Positions 46,229-57,480 are shown, counted from the first letter of the stretch. The stretch: DNA of 64,000 nt from Cocos nucifera (GCA_006176705.1 QRFJ01000057.1:1579712-1643711); one strand, 5' to 3'. Numbers and translations are program-made. Notes: generated from the letters alone by a model not told the origin.

Positions 46229-47363
46229 TGTTGGTGCAGAAATCCATCGCCGCCGGAGGTCGCCGCAATCGAGGCCGCTGGAAGCCGCCGGGGACCTGCA
46301 AAACGAAGTCCCGCCCGGAACCGGTGGGGTGGTGGCTCCGGCAGGACCCTCCGACGGTCAAGTTAGTTTCCGACCAACAGTAATGGAGTGCTCGGAATGA
46401 GTCCCGGAGCTTAGAGATGTGGAGGAGAGCTTAGAGAGTCGAGAGTTCAGAGAGCTTAGCCTTAGCGTGTCGGGAGGGTCCTTTATATGGTGGAGCTTGA
46501 TGGTGACAACTGCAGCCGCGTGCTGGCGGGCCGCTCGAGGTTCGGCGGAGTCAGTCCCACTGGTGCCGTGTGCGGCGGATTGAGGGTGACAGCCATCGCC
46601 GCCTGGCAGTGGGTCGCTATCGCCCGCGGTGGACTGACCGATGGTACGGCGGACTGACTGATAGTGATGGTTGCAGAGCTTGCCGAATGAAGGGTTGAAG
46701 GCCTTCGTCGTGTGCCCATTTCGGAGGAGTTCGGGCTCCTAAGTGGAGCGACTGGCTGAGGAGTTCGGCCGCTGAGACGACGGAGTTCGTTGAAGCTCGG
46801 CCGCACGGAGTTCGGCCCGAAGGAGTTCGGCCGCTGAGAGGACTTCATTGAAGCTCGGCCGCTTGGAGTCGGCCCGAAGGAGTTCGGCCCGCTGAGAGGT
46901 TCCCGAAGAAGCTCGGCTGGCCAGTTGAAGGACTTCGGTTGCTAGTTGGTTCGGCCAGGGCTCGCTGAGGAGTTCGGTCGCCTAGGGTCGGTCCGAAGGG
47001 GTTCGGCCACTTGGGCTCGCCTGAAGTCGGTCCGAAGGAGTTCGGCCGTGGGGTCCGAAGGAGTTCGGCTGCATGGGCTCGCCTGGGGTCGGTCCGAAGG
47101 AGTTCGGCCGTGGGGTCCGAAGGAGTTCGGCTGCATGGGCTCGCCTGGGGTCGGTCCGAAGGAGTTCGGCCGTGGGGTCCGAAGGAGTTCGGCAGCTAGG
47201 TAGTTCGGCCCGGACCTTGGCGCAGGGGAGTTCGGCCTCTAGGCAGTTCGGCCGTGGTAGGGGCTCGGCCTGGCGCCTGGCGCTAAAGCTCTTCAGCGGC
47301 TACTGGTTACATTGGGCTGAGCGTCGGGCCGGGCTTCGGCAGGAGCGGGATTTATCCCCAACA
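46229..47363 (-). repeat. Element 2 3' LTR
   Basis: 1135 bp, nearly the same as 51723-52846. It contains a short internal array (about 46990-47200) of a 62-bp unit with GGGCTCGCCTGG and GAGTTCGGCCGTGGGG. The same array is present in the other LTR. Confidence 0.92.
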
Positions 47364-47724
47364 GTAGCCCCCCCACTCCCGAGTTCAAAAATTGAAGGAA
47401 GGGAGTACCAAAACAGGCGACTGCCGAAGTCTTCTTCCAGGCTCCGCATTTGTTGCATCTGAAGCTCGGGGGAGGTCTCATCTCCAGCCAATATTGACGC
47501 TGAAGTTGAGGCTGAGGCTTGGGGGAGACCTCATCTTCAGTCGATGTTTGGAGTTGAAATGGAACTCGTTTCCAGGCTAAAGTCGATGAAGCTGATGTTG
47601 AAGCCGAAGTAAGATCTCGCCTCCTTCGGTCGAGGTCGGATTTGAGCTCCTCGGGGGCGACATTATCTTCGTCAGTTGAAGTCGACTCGAGGGAGACCTC
47701 CTATCTTGCAGCCGAGGTTGAAGT

Positions 47725-49050
47725 GCGCGCTCGGGGGAGATCTTATCTCCTACGGCCGAGCTTCCCTCGGGGGAGATCTTATCTCCTGCAGCCGAAGTGA
47801 AGTGCGCGCTCGGGGGAGATCTTATCTCCTGCAGCCGAGTGAAGTGCGCGCTCGGGGGAGATCTTATCTCCTGCGCAGGTTGTCTCTCGAGATCTTATCT
47901 CCTGCAGCCGAGGTTGCGCGCTCGGGGGAGATCTTATCTCCTGAGCCGAGCTTCCTCGGGGGAGATCTTATCTCCTGCAGCCGAAGTGAAGTGCGCGCTC
48001 GGGGGAGATCTTATCTCCTGCAGCCGAGCTTCCCTCGGGGGAGATCTTATCTCCTGCGGCCGAGGTTGGTGCTCGTGTTAGGACGAGGTTCTCCTCCTGT
48101 TCCTAACCGAGGTTGTTCCGGTCGCTCGGGAGAGATCTTATCTCTAGCCGAGGTTGTCAACGGTCGCTCGGGAGAGATCTTATCTCTAGCCGAGGTTGGC
48201 TCGTGTTAGGACGAGGTTCTCCTCCTGTTCCTAACCGAGGTTGTTCCGGTCGCTCGGGAGAGATCTTATCTCTAGCCGAGGTTGTCAACGGTCGCTCGGG
48301 AGAGATCTTATCTCTAGCCGAGGTTGGTGCTCGTGTTAGGACGAGGTTCTCCTCCTGTTCCTAACCGAGGTTGTTCCGGTCGCTCGGGAGAGATCTTATC
48401 TCTAGCCGAGGTTGTCAACGGTCGCTCGGGAGAGATCTTATCTCTAGCCGAGGTTGGTGCTCGTGTTAGGACGAGGTTCTCCTCCTGTTCCTAACCGAGG
48501 TTGTTCCGGTCGCTCGGGAGAGATCTTATCTCTAGCCGAGGTTGTCAACGGTCGCTCGGGAGAGATCTTATCTCTAGCCGAGGTTGGTGCTCGTGTTAGG
48601 ACGAGGTTCTCCTCCTGTTCCTAACCGAGGTTGTTCCGGTCGCTCGGGAGAGATCTTATCTCTAGCCGAGGTTGTCAACGGTCGCTCGGGAGAGATCTTA
48701 TCTCTAGCCGAGGTTGGTGCTCGTGTTAGGACGAGGTTCTCCTCCTGTTCCTAACCGAGGTTGTTCACGGTCGCTCGGGAGAGATCTTATCTCTAGCCGA
48801 GGTTGTCAACGGTCGCTCGGGAGAGATCTTATCTCTAGCCGAGGTTGGTGCTCGTGTTAGGACGAGGTTCTCCTCCTGTTCCTAACCGAGGTTGTTCCGG
48901 TCGCTCGGGAGAGATCTTATCTCTAGCCGAGGTTGGTGTGCGCGCTCGGGGGAGATCTTATCTCCTGCGGCCGAGCTTCTCTCGGGGGAGATCTTATCTC
49001 CTGCGGCCGAGGTGCGCGCTCGGGGGAGATCTTATCTCCTGCGGCCGAGC
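47725..49050. repeat. Array of short hairpin AGAGATAAGATCTCT (sense) units
   Basis: On the + strand GGGAGATCTTATCTCC or AGAGATCTTATCTCT occurs about 25 times here. Each is a 6-bp stem with a 3-base loop. The flanking words CGGCCGAG or TAGCCGAGGTTG are also conserved. Confidence 0.88.
48071..48920. repeat. 130-bp tandem array, about 6.5 near-identical units
   Basis: The word AGGACGAGG recurs at 48080, 48208, 48338, 48468, 48598, 48728 and 48859. The period is 130 bp (128 in the first interval). Units from 48338 to 48728 look identical. Each unit has one GTTAGGA...TCCTAAC stem-loop and two GAGATCTTATCTC hairpins. Confidence 0.93.
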
Positions 49051-50136
49051 TTGTCGCTCGCGTTAGGACGAGGTTCTCCTCCTGTTCCTAACGCGGCGAT
49101 TATTGACCGCTGCTCTCCTGTCATCGCATAGTTTTCGCATCCAGAAATAATATTTGCAGAGGGGAGAATTTTACCGAAGGGAAATCGTGGACAACGCGCT
49201 CTCGTTTGAGGGTCGACGGGGTGTTGTTCCTCGGAGCTCCTTCGAGCAGCAAGTCCCGTCCAGACGACCTCCTCTATCTCCTGCCGGCCTTCATAATTTG
49301 GACCATGCTTCTCTTGACTTTGTCGCTGGGGATGACAATCGCCGATGTAGCTAGCTCCTAGCTCCTCCCTGGGGTGGCGTTGATGACGCCGCGGGACGGC
49401 CAACCCTCTTGTCTTTTCCGGTTACGGCAGTGCCTATAGCCGATCTTTTCCTTGATCGCGCATGTTTGGAGAGGCCGTAGTCCTTCAGGTCTTGGCGGTT
49501 GGCTCTTAACTTTGCCGAGAATTCGAGTTAGAGGAGCGTAGTTGCGGAACCTTCTGGGAGGGGGGCTTCGTTCCGTCCTTGCCGGCGCCGAACTTTATTT
49601 TGGAGGTCGAGTTGAGGAGTTCGGCTTTCCACCGAGCTTCATTTTACCTTGATGCCGAGCTTTGGGGTGAGCCCGACTTTTCTCGCCCGAACTTCATTCC
49701 GCCTCCAGTGAACACTTTGTAGGCGGTTCCTTTGGGGGGGACATTCTGGAGCGTGAGTTCGGCCTTTCTTGCGCCGAACTTCGTTCCACTTTCCCGCGGA
49801 AGCTTCCGCGGGAGGACTTCATACTTCTTTGTCGGAGCTTCCTCGCTGACGGGCTCATAGGTGGGTTCGGCCTTCCTCGCGCCGAACTTCATTCCGCTTC
49901 AGCGGGGAAACTTCTGCTCTCCGTTTCTCTCTTAGGGGCGATTGGGCTCCTCCCTAAGGCTGATTCCTCCGCATTTCTTCGGCAATAAGTTCCGGGGTGG
50001 ACGACCTCCTCATGCTGAACTCCTCAATTTGGTGCAAGCTCTTGTTGCTGGGAGATGGCGAATCGCTGATGCACCGAGATCTTTCCAGGGGCTATGTGAA
50101 TGACGCCGTAAGGTGGCCGACCTTCTTGTAGTCCGG

Positions 50137-51584
50137 CTACGGCAGCGCCCTTAGCCGATCTTTTTCTGCTTCAGGCCGGTACCGGAGGAATTTACCCAGC
50201 CGACCCGTTCTGACGAGCTCCTCAATTTCGTCTCGGAGCTGGATGCATCCCTCCGTGTCGTGGCCGTGGTCGTGATGGTAGAGGCAGTACTTATTTCGAT
50301 CGCGCTTGTTTGGGGGAGATCGTAATCCTTCCGATCTTGGCAGCTGGTGTTTTACTTCGGTGAGAATCTGGGTTCGAGGAGCGTTGAGGGGGGCATAGCG
50401 GCGGAACCTTCCGGGAAGTGGACTCCTTCGCGCCTCCTTTATCAGGGCGAGTTCGAGGAGTTCGGGCCCGCCTGCTTTCGTAGGGGGTCTGCGAGTGCAG
50501 CCGAGCTTCACCCAGCTCTTCCTCGTCCGCCAGCCGGTCCTTTCTGACGAGCTCCTCATCTTTCAATTTGAAGGCTTCTTCCGCACGGGCATATCTCTCG
50601 GCTCGAGCCAGCAGGTCGGCGAAGTCCCTGGGATACCTTTTTTCCAGAGAGAACAGCAAGCTATTTTTCTGAAGGCCGCCCTTAAGTGCGGCCATCGCGA
50701 CAGACTGGTCCAGGTCCCGGACTTCCAATGCCGCGGCGTTGAATCGAGTGACGTAAGTCCGGATGGATTCCCCTTGCTTCTGCTTGACGCTCATCAGGGA
50801 ATCTGAACCTCGGCTCGGTCGTCGGCTGCTGATGAAGTGGGCCGTGAACCGACTGCTCATCTGATCGAAAGAGAAGATCGTGTTGGGCTTCAACGCCGAG
50901 TACCAGTTCCTCGCTGCTCCCTTTAAGGTAGACGGGAAGGCTCGGCACAGCACGGCATCTGAAGCGCCGTGAAGCAGCATCATGGCCCGGAAGGCCCCCA
51001 GGTGATCAACCGGATCAGAAGTTCCATCGTAGCTTTCCAGTTGAGGGAGCTCGAAGGTCGGTGGAACAGGTTCTTGCATGATTTTCTGCGAGAAAGGAGG
51101 GTCTGCACGAACGTCATCACCACGCGAGGGGGGACGAAGTTCTTCAATTCGTCGGTTCATTTCCGAGAGCCTTTGGCCCAGCAGGTCCTCCCGGTCTCTG
51201 ATCTCCAAAGCTTTCTGGTGAGATGGGCGCGAGGCTTCACCCTTGGTCGATCCATGATCCGAACAAGGGCTCTCCCTCCTCCGCCTCTCCAATCCGGGTC
51301 TCGGAGGTCGGGCTGCCCAGGCCGGTCGCTCTTGGACTGGATCATCCGACTTCGGAGAGTCCCGCGCCGGTCGGGCCGGCGCTGGGACTTGTTGGTGCAG
51401 CACCGCCTGCACCGCCTCCGTGAGACCGCGAACGTGCTGGATGAGCTGGTTGAACTGCTCCGTATCCACTGCGGTTATTGACGGGGGCTGAGTCACCGGG
51501 GCCGGAGCAGGGACAGACGGACTCGGAGGGGATCGAGCCGCAGAAAGCCGTCGAGCGCCGCGTCGAAGCCCTTCTAGGGGGCAT
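50137..51584 (-). pseudogene. Element 2 gag (frameshifted)
   Basis: The start at ATG 51584 (MPPRRASTRRST) matches element 1 gag. The frame then shifts within the first ~15 codons to the long frame that carries the body: DTEQFNQLIQHVRGLTEAV, PQLESYDGTSDPVDHLGAF and WYSALKPNTIFSFDQMSSRF. Near 50500 it shifts again to the frame with RYAPLNAPRTQIL and the zinc-knuckle-like CLYHHDHGHDTEGC. The coding similarity stops soon after (RLRALP), at the point where element 1 continues toward protease. At least two frameshifts mean that it does not make a full gag as it stands. Confidence 0.85.
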
Positions 51585-51702
51585 TTCCTCTTTCCCGAGA
51601 AGGAATTCTGGAGAGGGAGAAGGGAGATCCGGAGCAGGGGAGGGAAATCGTCGCCGAGCACTCCTTTAAGAACAAGGGAACCTCGAAGGTTCAATCCCTT
51701 GT

Positions 51703-51720
51703 TCCCACAGACGGCGCCAA
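51703..51720 (-). promoter_or_regulatory. Element 2 primer-binding site
   Basis: Two bases inside the 5' LTR the minus strand reads TTGGCGCCGTCTGTGGGA. This is a sequence often seen at this position in plant Gypsy elements. It shares only TTGGCGC with the site of element 1. Confidence 0.65.
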
Positions 51721-51722
51721 TC

Positions 51723-52846
51723 TGTTGGTGCAGAAATCCGTCGCCGCCGGAGGTCGCCGCAATCGAGGCCGCTGGAAGCCGCCGGGGACCTGCAAAACGA
51801 AGTCCCGCCCGGAACCGGTGGGGTGGTGGCTCCGGCAGGACCCTCCGACGGTCAAGTTAGTTTCCGACCAACAGTAATGGAGTGCTCGGAATGAGTCCCG
51901 GAGCTTAGAGATGTGGAGGAGAGCTTAGAGAGTCGAGAGTTCAGAGAGCTTAGCCTTAGCGTGTCGGGAGGGTCCTTTATATGGTGGAGCTTGATGGTGA
52001 CAACTGCAGCCGCGTGCTGGCGGGCCGCTCGAGGTTCGGCGGAGTCAATTCCACTGGTGCCGTGTGCGGCGGATTGAGGGTGACAGCCATCGCCGCCTGG
52101 CAGTGTGTCGCTATCGCCCGCGGTGGACTGACCGATGGTACGGCGGACTGACTGATAGTGATGGTTGCAGAGCTTGCCGAATGAAGGGTTGAAGGCCTTC
52201 GTCGTGTGCCCATTTCGGAGGAGTTCGGGCTCCTAAGTGACGACTGCTGAGGAGTTCGGCCGCTGAGACGACTTCATTGAAGCTCGGCCGCACGGAGTCG
52301 GCCCGAAGGAGTTCGGCCGCTGAGAGGACTTCATTGAAGCTTGGCCGCTTGGAGTCGGCCCGAAGGAGTTCGGCCGCTGAGAGGTTCGAAGGAGCTCGGC
52401 TGGCCAGTTGAAGGACTTCGGTTGCTAGTTGGTTCGGCCAGGGCTCGCTGAGGAGTTCGGTCGCCTAGGGTCGGTCCGAAGGGGTTCGGCCACTTGGGCT
52501 CGCCTGAAGTTGGTCCGAAGGAGTTCGGCCGTGGGGTCCGAAGGAGTTCGGCTGCATGGGCTCGCCTGGGGTCAGTCCGAAGGAGTTCGGCCGTGGGGTC
52601 CGAAGGAGTTCGGCTGCATGGGCTCGCCTGGGGTCGGTCCGAAGGAGTTCGGCCGTGGGGTCCGAAGGAGTTCGACAGCTAGGTAGTTCGGCCCGGACCT
52701 TGGCGCAGGGGAGTTCGGCCTCTAGGCAGTTCGGCCGTGGTAGGGGCTCGGCCTGGCGCCTGGCGCTATAGCTCTTCAGCGGCTACTGGTTACATTGGGC
52801 TGAGCGTCGGGCAGGGCTTCGGCAGGAGCGGGATTTATCCCCAACA
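51723..52846 (-). repeat. Element 2 5' LTR
   Basis: 1124 bp, the upstream LTR in element sense. It has the same 62-bp internal array as its partner. Confidence 0.92.
51971..51982 (-). promoter_or_regulatory. Putative TATA box of element 2 LTR
   Basis: The minus strand reads ATATAAAGGACC within the 5' LTR, about 250 bp before the LTR end. The position suits an LTR promoter; the start site is not known. Confidence 0.45.
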
Positions 52847-52851
52847 GGTTT

Positions 52852-53105
52852 ATTTAATAATTCTTAGTTTTCCTAATAATTCTTATTTTCCGTACTACTT
52901 ACCTACAAATTACATATCCTTAGATTTGTCTAATAATTCTTTCTTACTACTTACAAACAAATTGTAGACTTAATATAAAATAATCAATCAAGGGTTGAAT
53001 ACAAAATTTTTACACATCCTTTTTGGATTCAATTTTTTGTGAAAATCTCTAGCTATGTCGTAGACTCCAAAAGCTTTTGCTGTTGGCAAGATAATCAATG
53101 CAAAT
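52852..53105. repeat. Spacer with ~70-bp direct repeats between elements 2 and 3
   Basis: Units with TTAATAATTCTTATTTTCC then ACTAC...ACAAA recur here at least twice, and once left of element 2 (46165-46228). Element 2 therefore landed in a small tandem repeat. The last 5 bp (CAAAT, 53101-53105) are the target duplication of element 3. Confidence 0.65.
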
Positions 53106-54018
53106 TATTGAGAATAAACTCCGCTCCTACCGAAGTTCAGTTCGATGCTTTGTCTAATGCAACCAGTAGCCGTGGAAGAGCTTCAACGGACGGATCTTAG
53201 CCAATCCCTTCAGCCAGCCAAACTTCTCAACGGTCGAGCTCCTTCGAACTTCTTCAGCTAGCCGAACTCCTCAGCGGCCGAGCTTCTTCGAACTTCTAGG
53301 TCCGGACCGAACTCCTTAAGCCAGCCAAACTCCTCAGCGATCGTCCTCCGACCGAACTCCTCGGCAGCTATCCCTCGACCAAACTCCTCAGCGGTCATCT
53401 CCTGACCGAACTCTTCGACGGCTGTCCCTCGGCCGAACTCCTCAGCAGCCGCACAACTCCAGCCAGACGTCTACGGCAGTCGAGCTCCTTCCAAGCTTCC
53501 TCTTCAGGACTCCGAACTCCTTTGGGATCGATATATACCGAAGTCCACCAATCAGTGCCTGCTCTCTGAGAGCCATGGCTATTAAAGCTGGACGAACAGT
53601 CACCATCAGTCTACCACAGGCGATGCTACAGTGGCTTCGCCAGACCTCGAGCAGTCCACCACTATTGGACGGTATGGCCGTCGCTTTCGATCTGACGACA
53701 CCCTCTCCGTATCAAATCCGATGCAGTCTCAAGCAGCTCGCCACCATCAAGCTCCGCCTACAAAAAGGACCCTCCAGATGCGCTAACTTGAATCTCTGAT
53801 CTCTAAGCTCTAAGCTCTCCTCTTCTTCTCTAAGCTCTATGGAACTCATTCTCGAGCACTCCATTCCTGTTAGCCAGAGCTGACTTGATCGTCGGAGGGT
53901 CCTGCCAGAGCCACCCCCCACCGGCTCCGGACGGGACTTCATTTTGTAGATCTCCGACGGCGACCTCATCCACCTCTGCTCCAGCTGATTCCAGCGACAA
54001 CCAGTTTCTGCGTCAACA
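53106..54018 (+). repeat. Element 3 5' LTR
   Basis: 913 bp, ending GCGTCAACA directly before the primer-binding site. It matches 58123-58983 with many substitutions. The GAACTCCTCAGC words are the complement of the GAGTTCGG words in the other elements. Confidence 0.85.
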
Positions 54019-54020
54019 TA

Positions 54021-54038
54021 TTGGCGCTGGAAGAAGGG
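54021..54038 (+). promoter_or_regulatory. Element 3 primer-binding site
   Basis: TTGGCGCTGGAAGAAGGG lies two bases inside the 5' LTR. It resembles the site of element 1 (TTGGCGCTAGAGGAAGGG) rather than that of element 2. Confidence 0.6.
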
Positions 54039-54149
54039 ATTGAACCTTTGAGGTTCCCTTGTTCTTAAAGGAGTGCTCGACGATGATTTCTCTCTTCCCT
54101 CTTCGGAGATCTCTCTTTTTTCTCTCTAGAGTTCTCTCCCAAAGAGAAA

Positions 54150-54230
54150 ATGCCTCCCAGGAGAGCTTCGACTCAGCGATCGGTAGCCTCTGCGCCAGAT
54201 CCATCTGCTCCCATCCCGCCGAGATGATGC
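54150..54230 (+). pseudogene. Element 3 gag N-terminal scrap
   Basis: ATG at 54150 begins MPPRRASTQRS, the gag start of this family. After about 25 codons the sequence jumps to one homologous with the region after integrase in element 1 (about 10740-10800). The rest of gag and all of pol are deleted at this point. Confidence 0.7.
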
Positions 54231-54299
54231 AGGCCATGCGACAACCTCCGATGGAGACTTTGCCAACGAACCCGCCATGGGGATGCGAAGAATCGGCCT

Positions 54300-55560
54300 T
54301 AAGGAAGGGCATTTGGGCATATCAATCATCCTTAGGAAGGAAAAATGGAGAGCATGAAGTTCTCCCGACGAAAGCTTCACAGTAGAGCGGAGTGAAGTTC
54401 GGCGTAAGTAAGGCCGAACTCCCCCTCGAGTATATGTTTTTAAGGAAGCTCCTACGAAGATTTCACAGAAAGTGGAATGAAGTTCGGCCGCGCTCACGAC
54501 CATCCTAGCGCAAGCGAGGCCGAACTCTCCTTCGAGTATGTCATCAAGGAAGCCCCGACAAAGGGGCATGAAGTTCTTCTGCGGAAGGTTTCGCAGAAAA
54601 ATGGAATGAAGTTCGATGCAAGCGAGACTGAACTCGCCCTCGAGCCCATCATCGAAGCCCTGACAAAAGGGCATGAAGTTCTCCCATAGAAGGTTTCGCA
54701 AGAGGCGGAGTGAAGTTCGGCCATGTTCGCGACCTCCCCAGCGCAAGCGAGGCCGAACTCTCCTTGAAGCTCATCATCATCGAGCCCTGACAAAGGGGCA
54801 TGAACTTCTCCCACAGGAGGTTCCGCAAGGAGGCGGAATGAAGTTCAGCCACGTCTACGACCTCTCCGCGCAAGCGAGGCCGAACTCTCCCTCAAGCTCA
54901 CCGTCGAGGAAGCCCCAACAAAAGAGCATGAAGTTCTCCCGACGAAAGCTTCACAGGAGGGCGGAGTGAAGTTCGGCGCAAGTAAGGCCGAACTCCCCCT
55001 CGAGTATATGTCATCGAGGAAACCCCTACAAAGAAGACACAGGAGGTGGAATGAAGCTCGGGCAAGCGACGCCGAACTCTTCCTCGAACGCATCATCGAG
55101 GAAGTTCTTCCCTAGAAGGTTTCACAAGAGGGCGGAATGAAGTTCGGCCGAGGCCGAACTCTCCCTCGAACTCGTTATCAAGGAAGTTCTCCCCCAGAAG
55201 GTTTCACGAGAGGACGGAATGAAGTTCGGCCGAGGCCGAACTCTCCCTCGAACTCGTCATTAAGGAAGTTCTCCCCCAGAAGATTTCACAAGAGGGCGGA
55301 ATGAAGTTCGACCGAGGTCGAACTCTCCCTCGAACTCGTCATCAAGAAAGTTCTCCCATAGAAGGTTTTACGGAAGGCGGATTGAAGTTCGACCGTGCTC
55401 ACGACCTCCCCAGCGCAAGCAAGGCCGCCGAACTCATCCTCGAGCTCGTCATCAAGAAAGCTCCGACAATGGGGCATGAAGTTCTCCCACAGGTTTTACA
55501 AGCTCGAACTCCTCGAGCTCGCCACCAAGAAAGCCCCGACAGAAGGGCGCGAAGAAGTTC
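54300..55560. repeat. Degenerate ~100-130-bp repeats rich in GAAGTTCGGC
   Basis: Modules with GCATGAAGTTCTCCC, GGAATGAAGTTCGGCC and GAGGCCGAACTCTCC recur about ten times with variable length. They match in kind 10030-10740 in element 1 and 49600-49930 in element 2. Open frames in this block are by-products of the repeat. Confidence 0.75.
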
Positions 55561-55589
55561 TCCTAAAAGGTTCTGCCACTATGCCCCCG

Positions 55590-55830
55590 CAACGCTCCTC
55601 GAACTCAAATTCTCAGTGAAGTTAAGAGCCAACTGCCAAGACTGAAAGGACTACGGCCTCCCCAAATGTGCGCGATCGAAGCAAGTAATGCCCCTACCAT
55701 CACGACCACGGCCACGACACTGAGGAATACATTCAGCTCCAAGACGAAATTGAAGAGCTCATCAAAAAGGGATGGCGGGATAAATTCCTCCGACGCCAGC
55801 CTGAAGTAGGAGAAGATCGGCCAACGACGC
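55590..55830 (+). pseudogene. Element 3 gag zinc-knuckle scrap
   Basis: Readable words include the counterpart of YHHDHGHDTEEYIQLQDEIE and then LIKKGWRDKFLRRQPEV, matching gag around the zinc knuckle of elements 1 and 2. The last knuckle Cys is replaced by Tyr and the upstream frame is broken. Confidence 0.65.
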
Positions 55831-56214
55831 TGTCAGAAACAAGAATGTCGGCCGCCTCACGGCGTCATCAACATCACCCCTGGGCGGAGCTTAGAACATC
55901 AACGATTCGTCATCTTCCATCATCAAAGCCAAGAGAAGCATGCTCCAAATTGAGGAGGCCAGCATGAGATAGAAGAGATCGTCCGGATGGGACTTACTGC
56001 CTGAGTGAACTCAGAGGAACAACGCTCTCACAACCCTAAAATGGGGATGTGCTGTCCGTAACTTTTCTTCGATAAAATTCTTTCCTTCCAATAATATTAT
56101 TTCTGGATGCAAAAACTATGCAATGACAGAAAAGAAGCGGTCAATGGTCGCCGTATTAAAAACAAGAGGAAAATCTCGTCCTAACATGAGCAGGTCAAAG
56201 ACCATCAACCTCGA

Positions 56215-56590
56215 CTAGAGATAAGATCTCTCCTGAGTGACCGAATCAACCTTGGCTAGAGATAAGATCTCTTCCGAGCGACCGATGACAACCTCGACTA
56301 GAGATAAGATCTCTTTCGAGCGACTGCTGACAATCTCGACTAGAGATAAGATCTCTCCTGAGCAACTGAGATAATCTCGGTCAGAGATAAGATCTCTCTC
56401 GAGCGATCAATGACAATCTTGGTCAGAGATAAGATCTCTCCCGAGCAATCGCTGTCAACCTCGGCCAAAGATAAGATCTCTTTCGAGCGACCGAGTCAAC
56501 CTCGGCCAAAGATAAGATCTCTTTCGAGCGATCGATGACAACCTCGGCTAGAGATAAGATCTCTTTCGAGCGAAGACCTCATTCATAAAG
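56215..56590. repeat. Element 3 hairpin array AGAGATAAGATCTCT
   Basis: About ten copies of AGAGATAAGATCTCT or close variants are spaced ~30-50 bp apart, with GAGCGACCG-type linkers. This is the same motif as in element 2, in sense orientation. More copies follow at 57520-57990. Confidence 0.85.
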
Positions 56591-57480
56591 AACAAGATGG
56601 GGGAGAGGCCCTGACAATGGCCCTTATGTGCCCCCACAGTTCATTAGAAATAGAAGAAGAACCTCGTTCTAATGTGAGCAAAGTTGAAGGCCTCGTTCAT
56701 AAAGGACGAGATGGAGGGAGAGGCGCGGACGACGGTCCGTATGTGCCCCCACAGTCCTTAGGAACAAAAGAAGAATCTCTTCCTAACGCGAGCAAAGTTG
56801 AAGGCCTCGTTCACCTTAGACGAGATGGGAGGAGATGGACGACGGTCTGAATATGCCCCCACAGCCTATTAAGAACAAGAGGAGAATCTCGTCCTAATGC
56901 GAGCAAAGTTGAAGGCCTCGTTCACCTTAGACGAGATGGGGGGAGACGGACGACGGTCCGAAAGTGCCTCCCACAGTCCATTAGAAATAGGAGGAGAACC
57001 TCGTCCTAATGCGAGCAAAGCCGAAGGCCTCGTTCATAAAGAACAAGACGGGGGGAGAGGCACGGACGATGGTCCGTATGTGCCCCCACAGCCCATTAGG
57101 AACAGGAGGAGAACCTCATCCTAACACGAGCAAAGTTGAAGGCCTCGTTCACCTTAGATGAGATGGAGGGAGACGGACGATGGTCCGAAGGTGCCCCCAT
57201 AGCTCGTTAGGAACAGGAGGAGAATCTTGTCCTAATGTGAGCAAGTCGAAGGCCTCGTTCAATCCTAGACGAGATGGAGGAAGAGGTATGGACGATGGTC
57301 CGAAGGTGCCCCCATAATCCGTTAGGAATAGGAGGAGAATCTCATCCTAATGCGAGCAAAGTCGAAGACCTCGTTCACCCTAGACGAGATGGAGGAAGAG
57401 GCACGGACGATGATCCGAAGGTGCCCCCACAGCCCATCAGAAGTAGGAGGAGAATCTTGTCCTAATGCGAGCAAAGTCTA
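56590..57480. repeat. Element 3 ~115-bp tandem array, about eight units
   Basis: Units contain GAAGGCCTCGTTCA, GACGATGGTCCG, GTGCCCCCACAG and TAGGAACAGGAGGAGAA. It is the complement-strand relative of the 115-bp array in element 1. Units differ by many substitutions. Confidence 0.85.

Larger units (their letters stand above)
47364..50136 (-). other. Element 2 3' non-coding region
   Basis: The purine-rich tract GAGTGGGGGGGCTAC (minus strand, 47364-47378) abuts the 3' LTR and is the likely polypurine tract. Further in lie the hairpin-unit array (47725-49050), a gag-linker-like scrap near 49450-49560, and degenerate GAAGTTCGGC repeats (49600-49930). Arginine-rich open frames here follow the repeats and are not genes. 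Confidence 0.7.
46229..52846 (-). mobile_element. Gag-only Tat-related LTR retrotransposon (element 2), 6.6 kb
   Basis: LTRs at 46229-47363 and 51723-52846 begin TGTTGG and end CCAACA. The element is flanked by a perfect 5-bp duplication, GGTTT (46224-46228 and 52847-52851). It reads on the minus strand. The interior has a gag related to that of element 1 but no protease, RT, RNase H or integrase, so it is a non-autonomous form of the kind called TR-GAG. It would depend on an autonomous Tat element for movement. LTRs look more alike to each other than those of elements 1 and 3, suggesting it is the youngest; this was judged by eye. Confidence 0.92.

Noticed and set aside
46946..47462. Repeat-protein-like frame with GVRRSSAAWARL units
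   Set aside because: It is a translation of the 62-bp array inside the element 2 LTR.
47676..48364. Repetitive Arg/Leu/Ser-rich frames resembling a repeat protein
   Set aside because: They are translations of the 130-bp and hairpin arrays. The frame stays open only because units lack stops, and related units differ by lengths that are not multiples of three.
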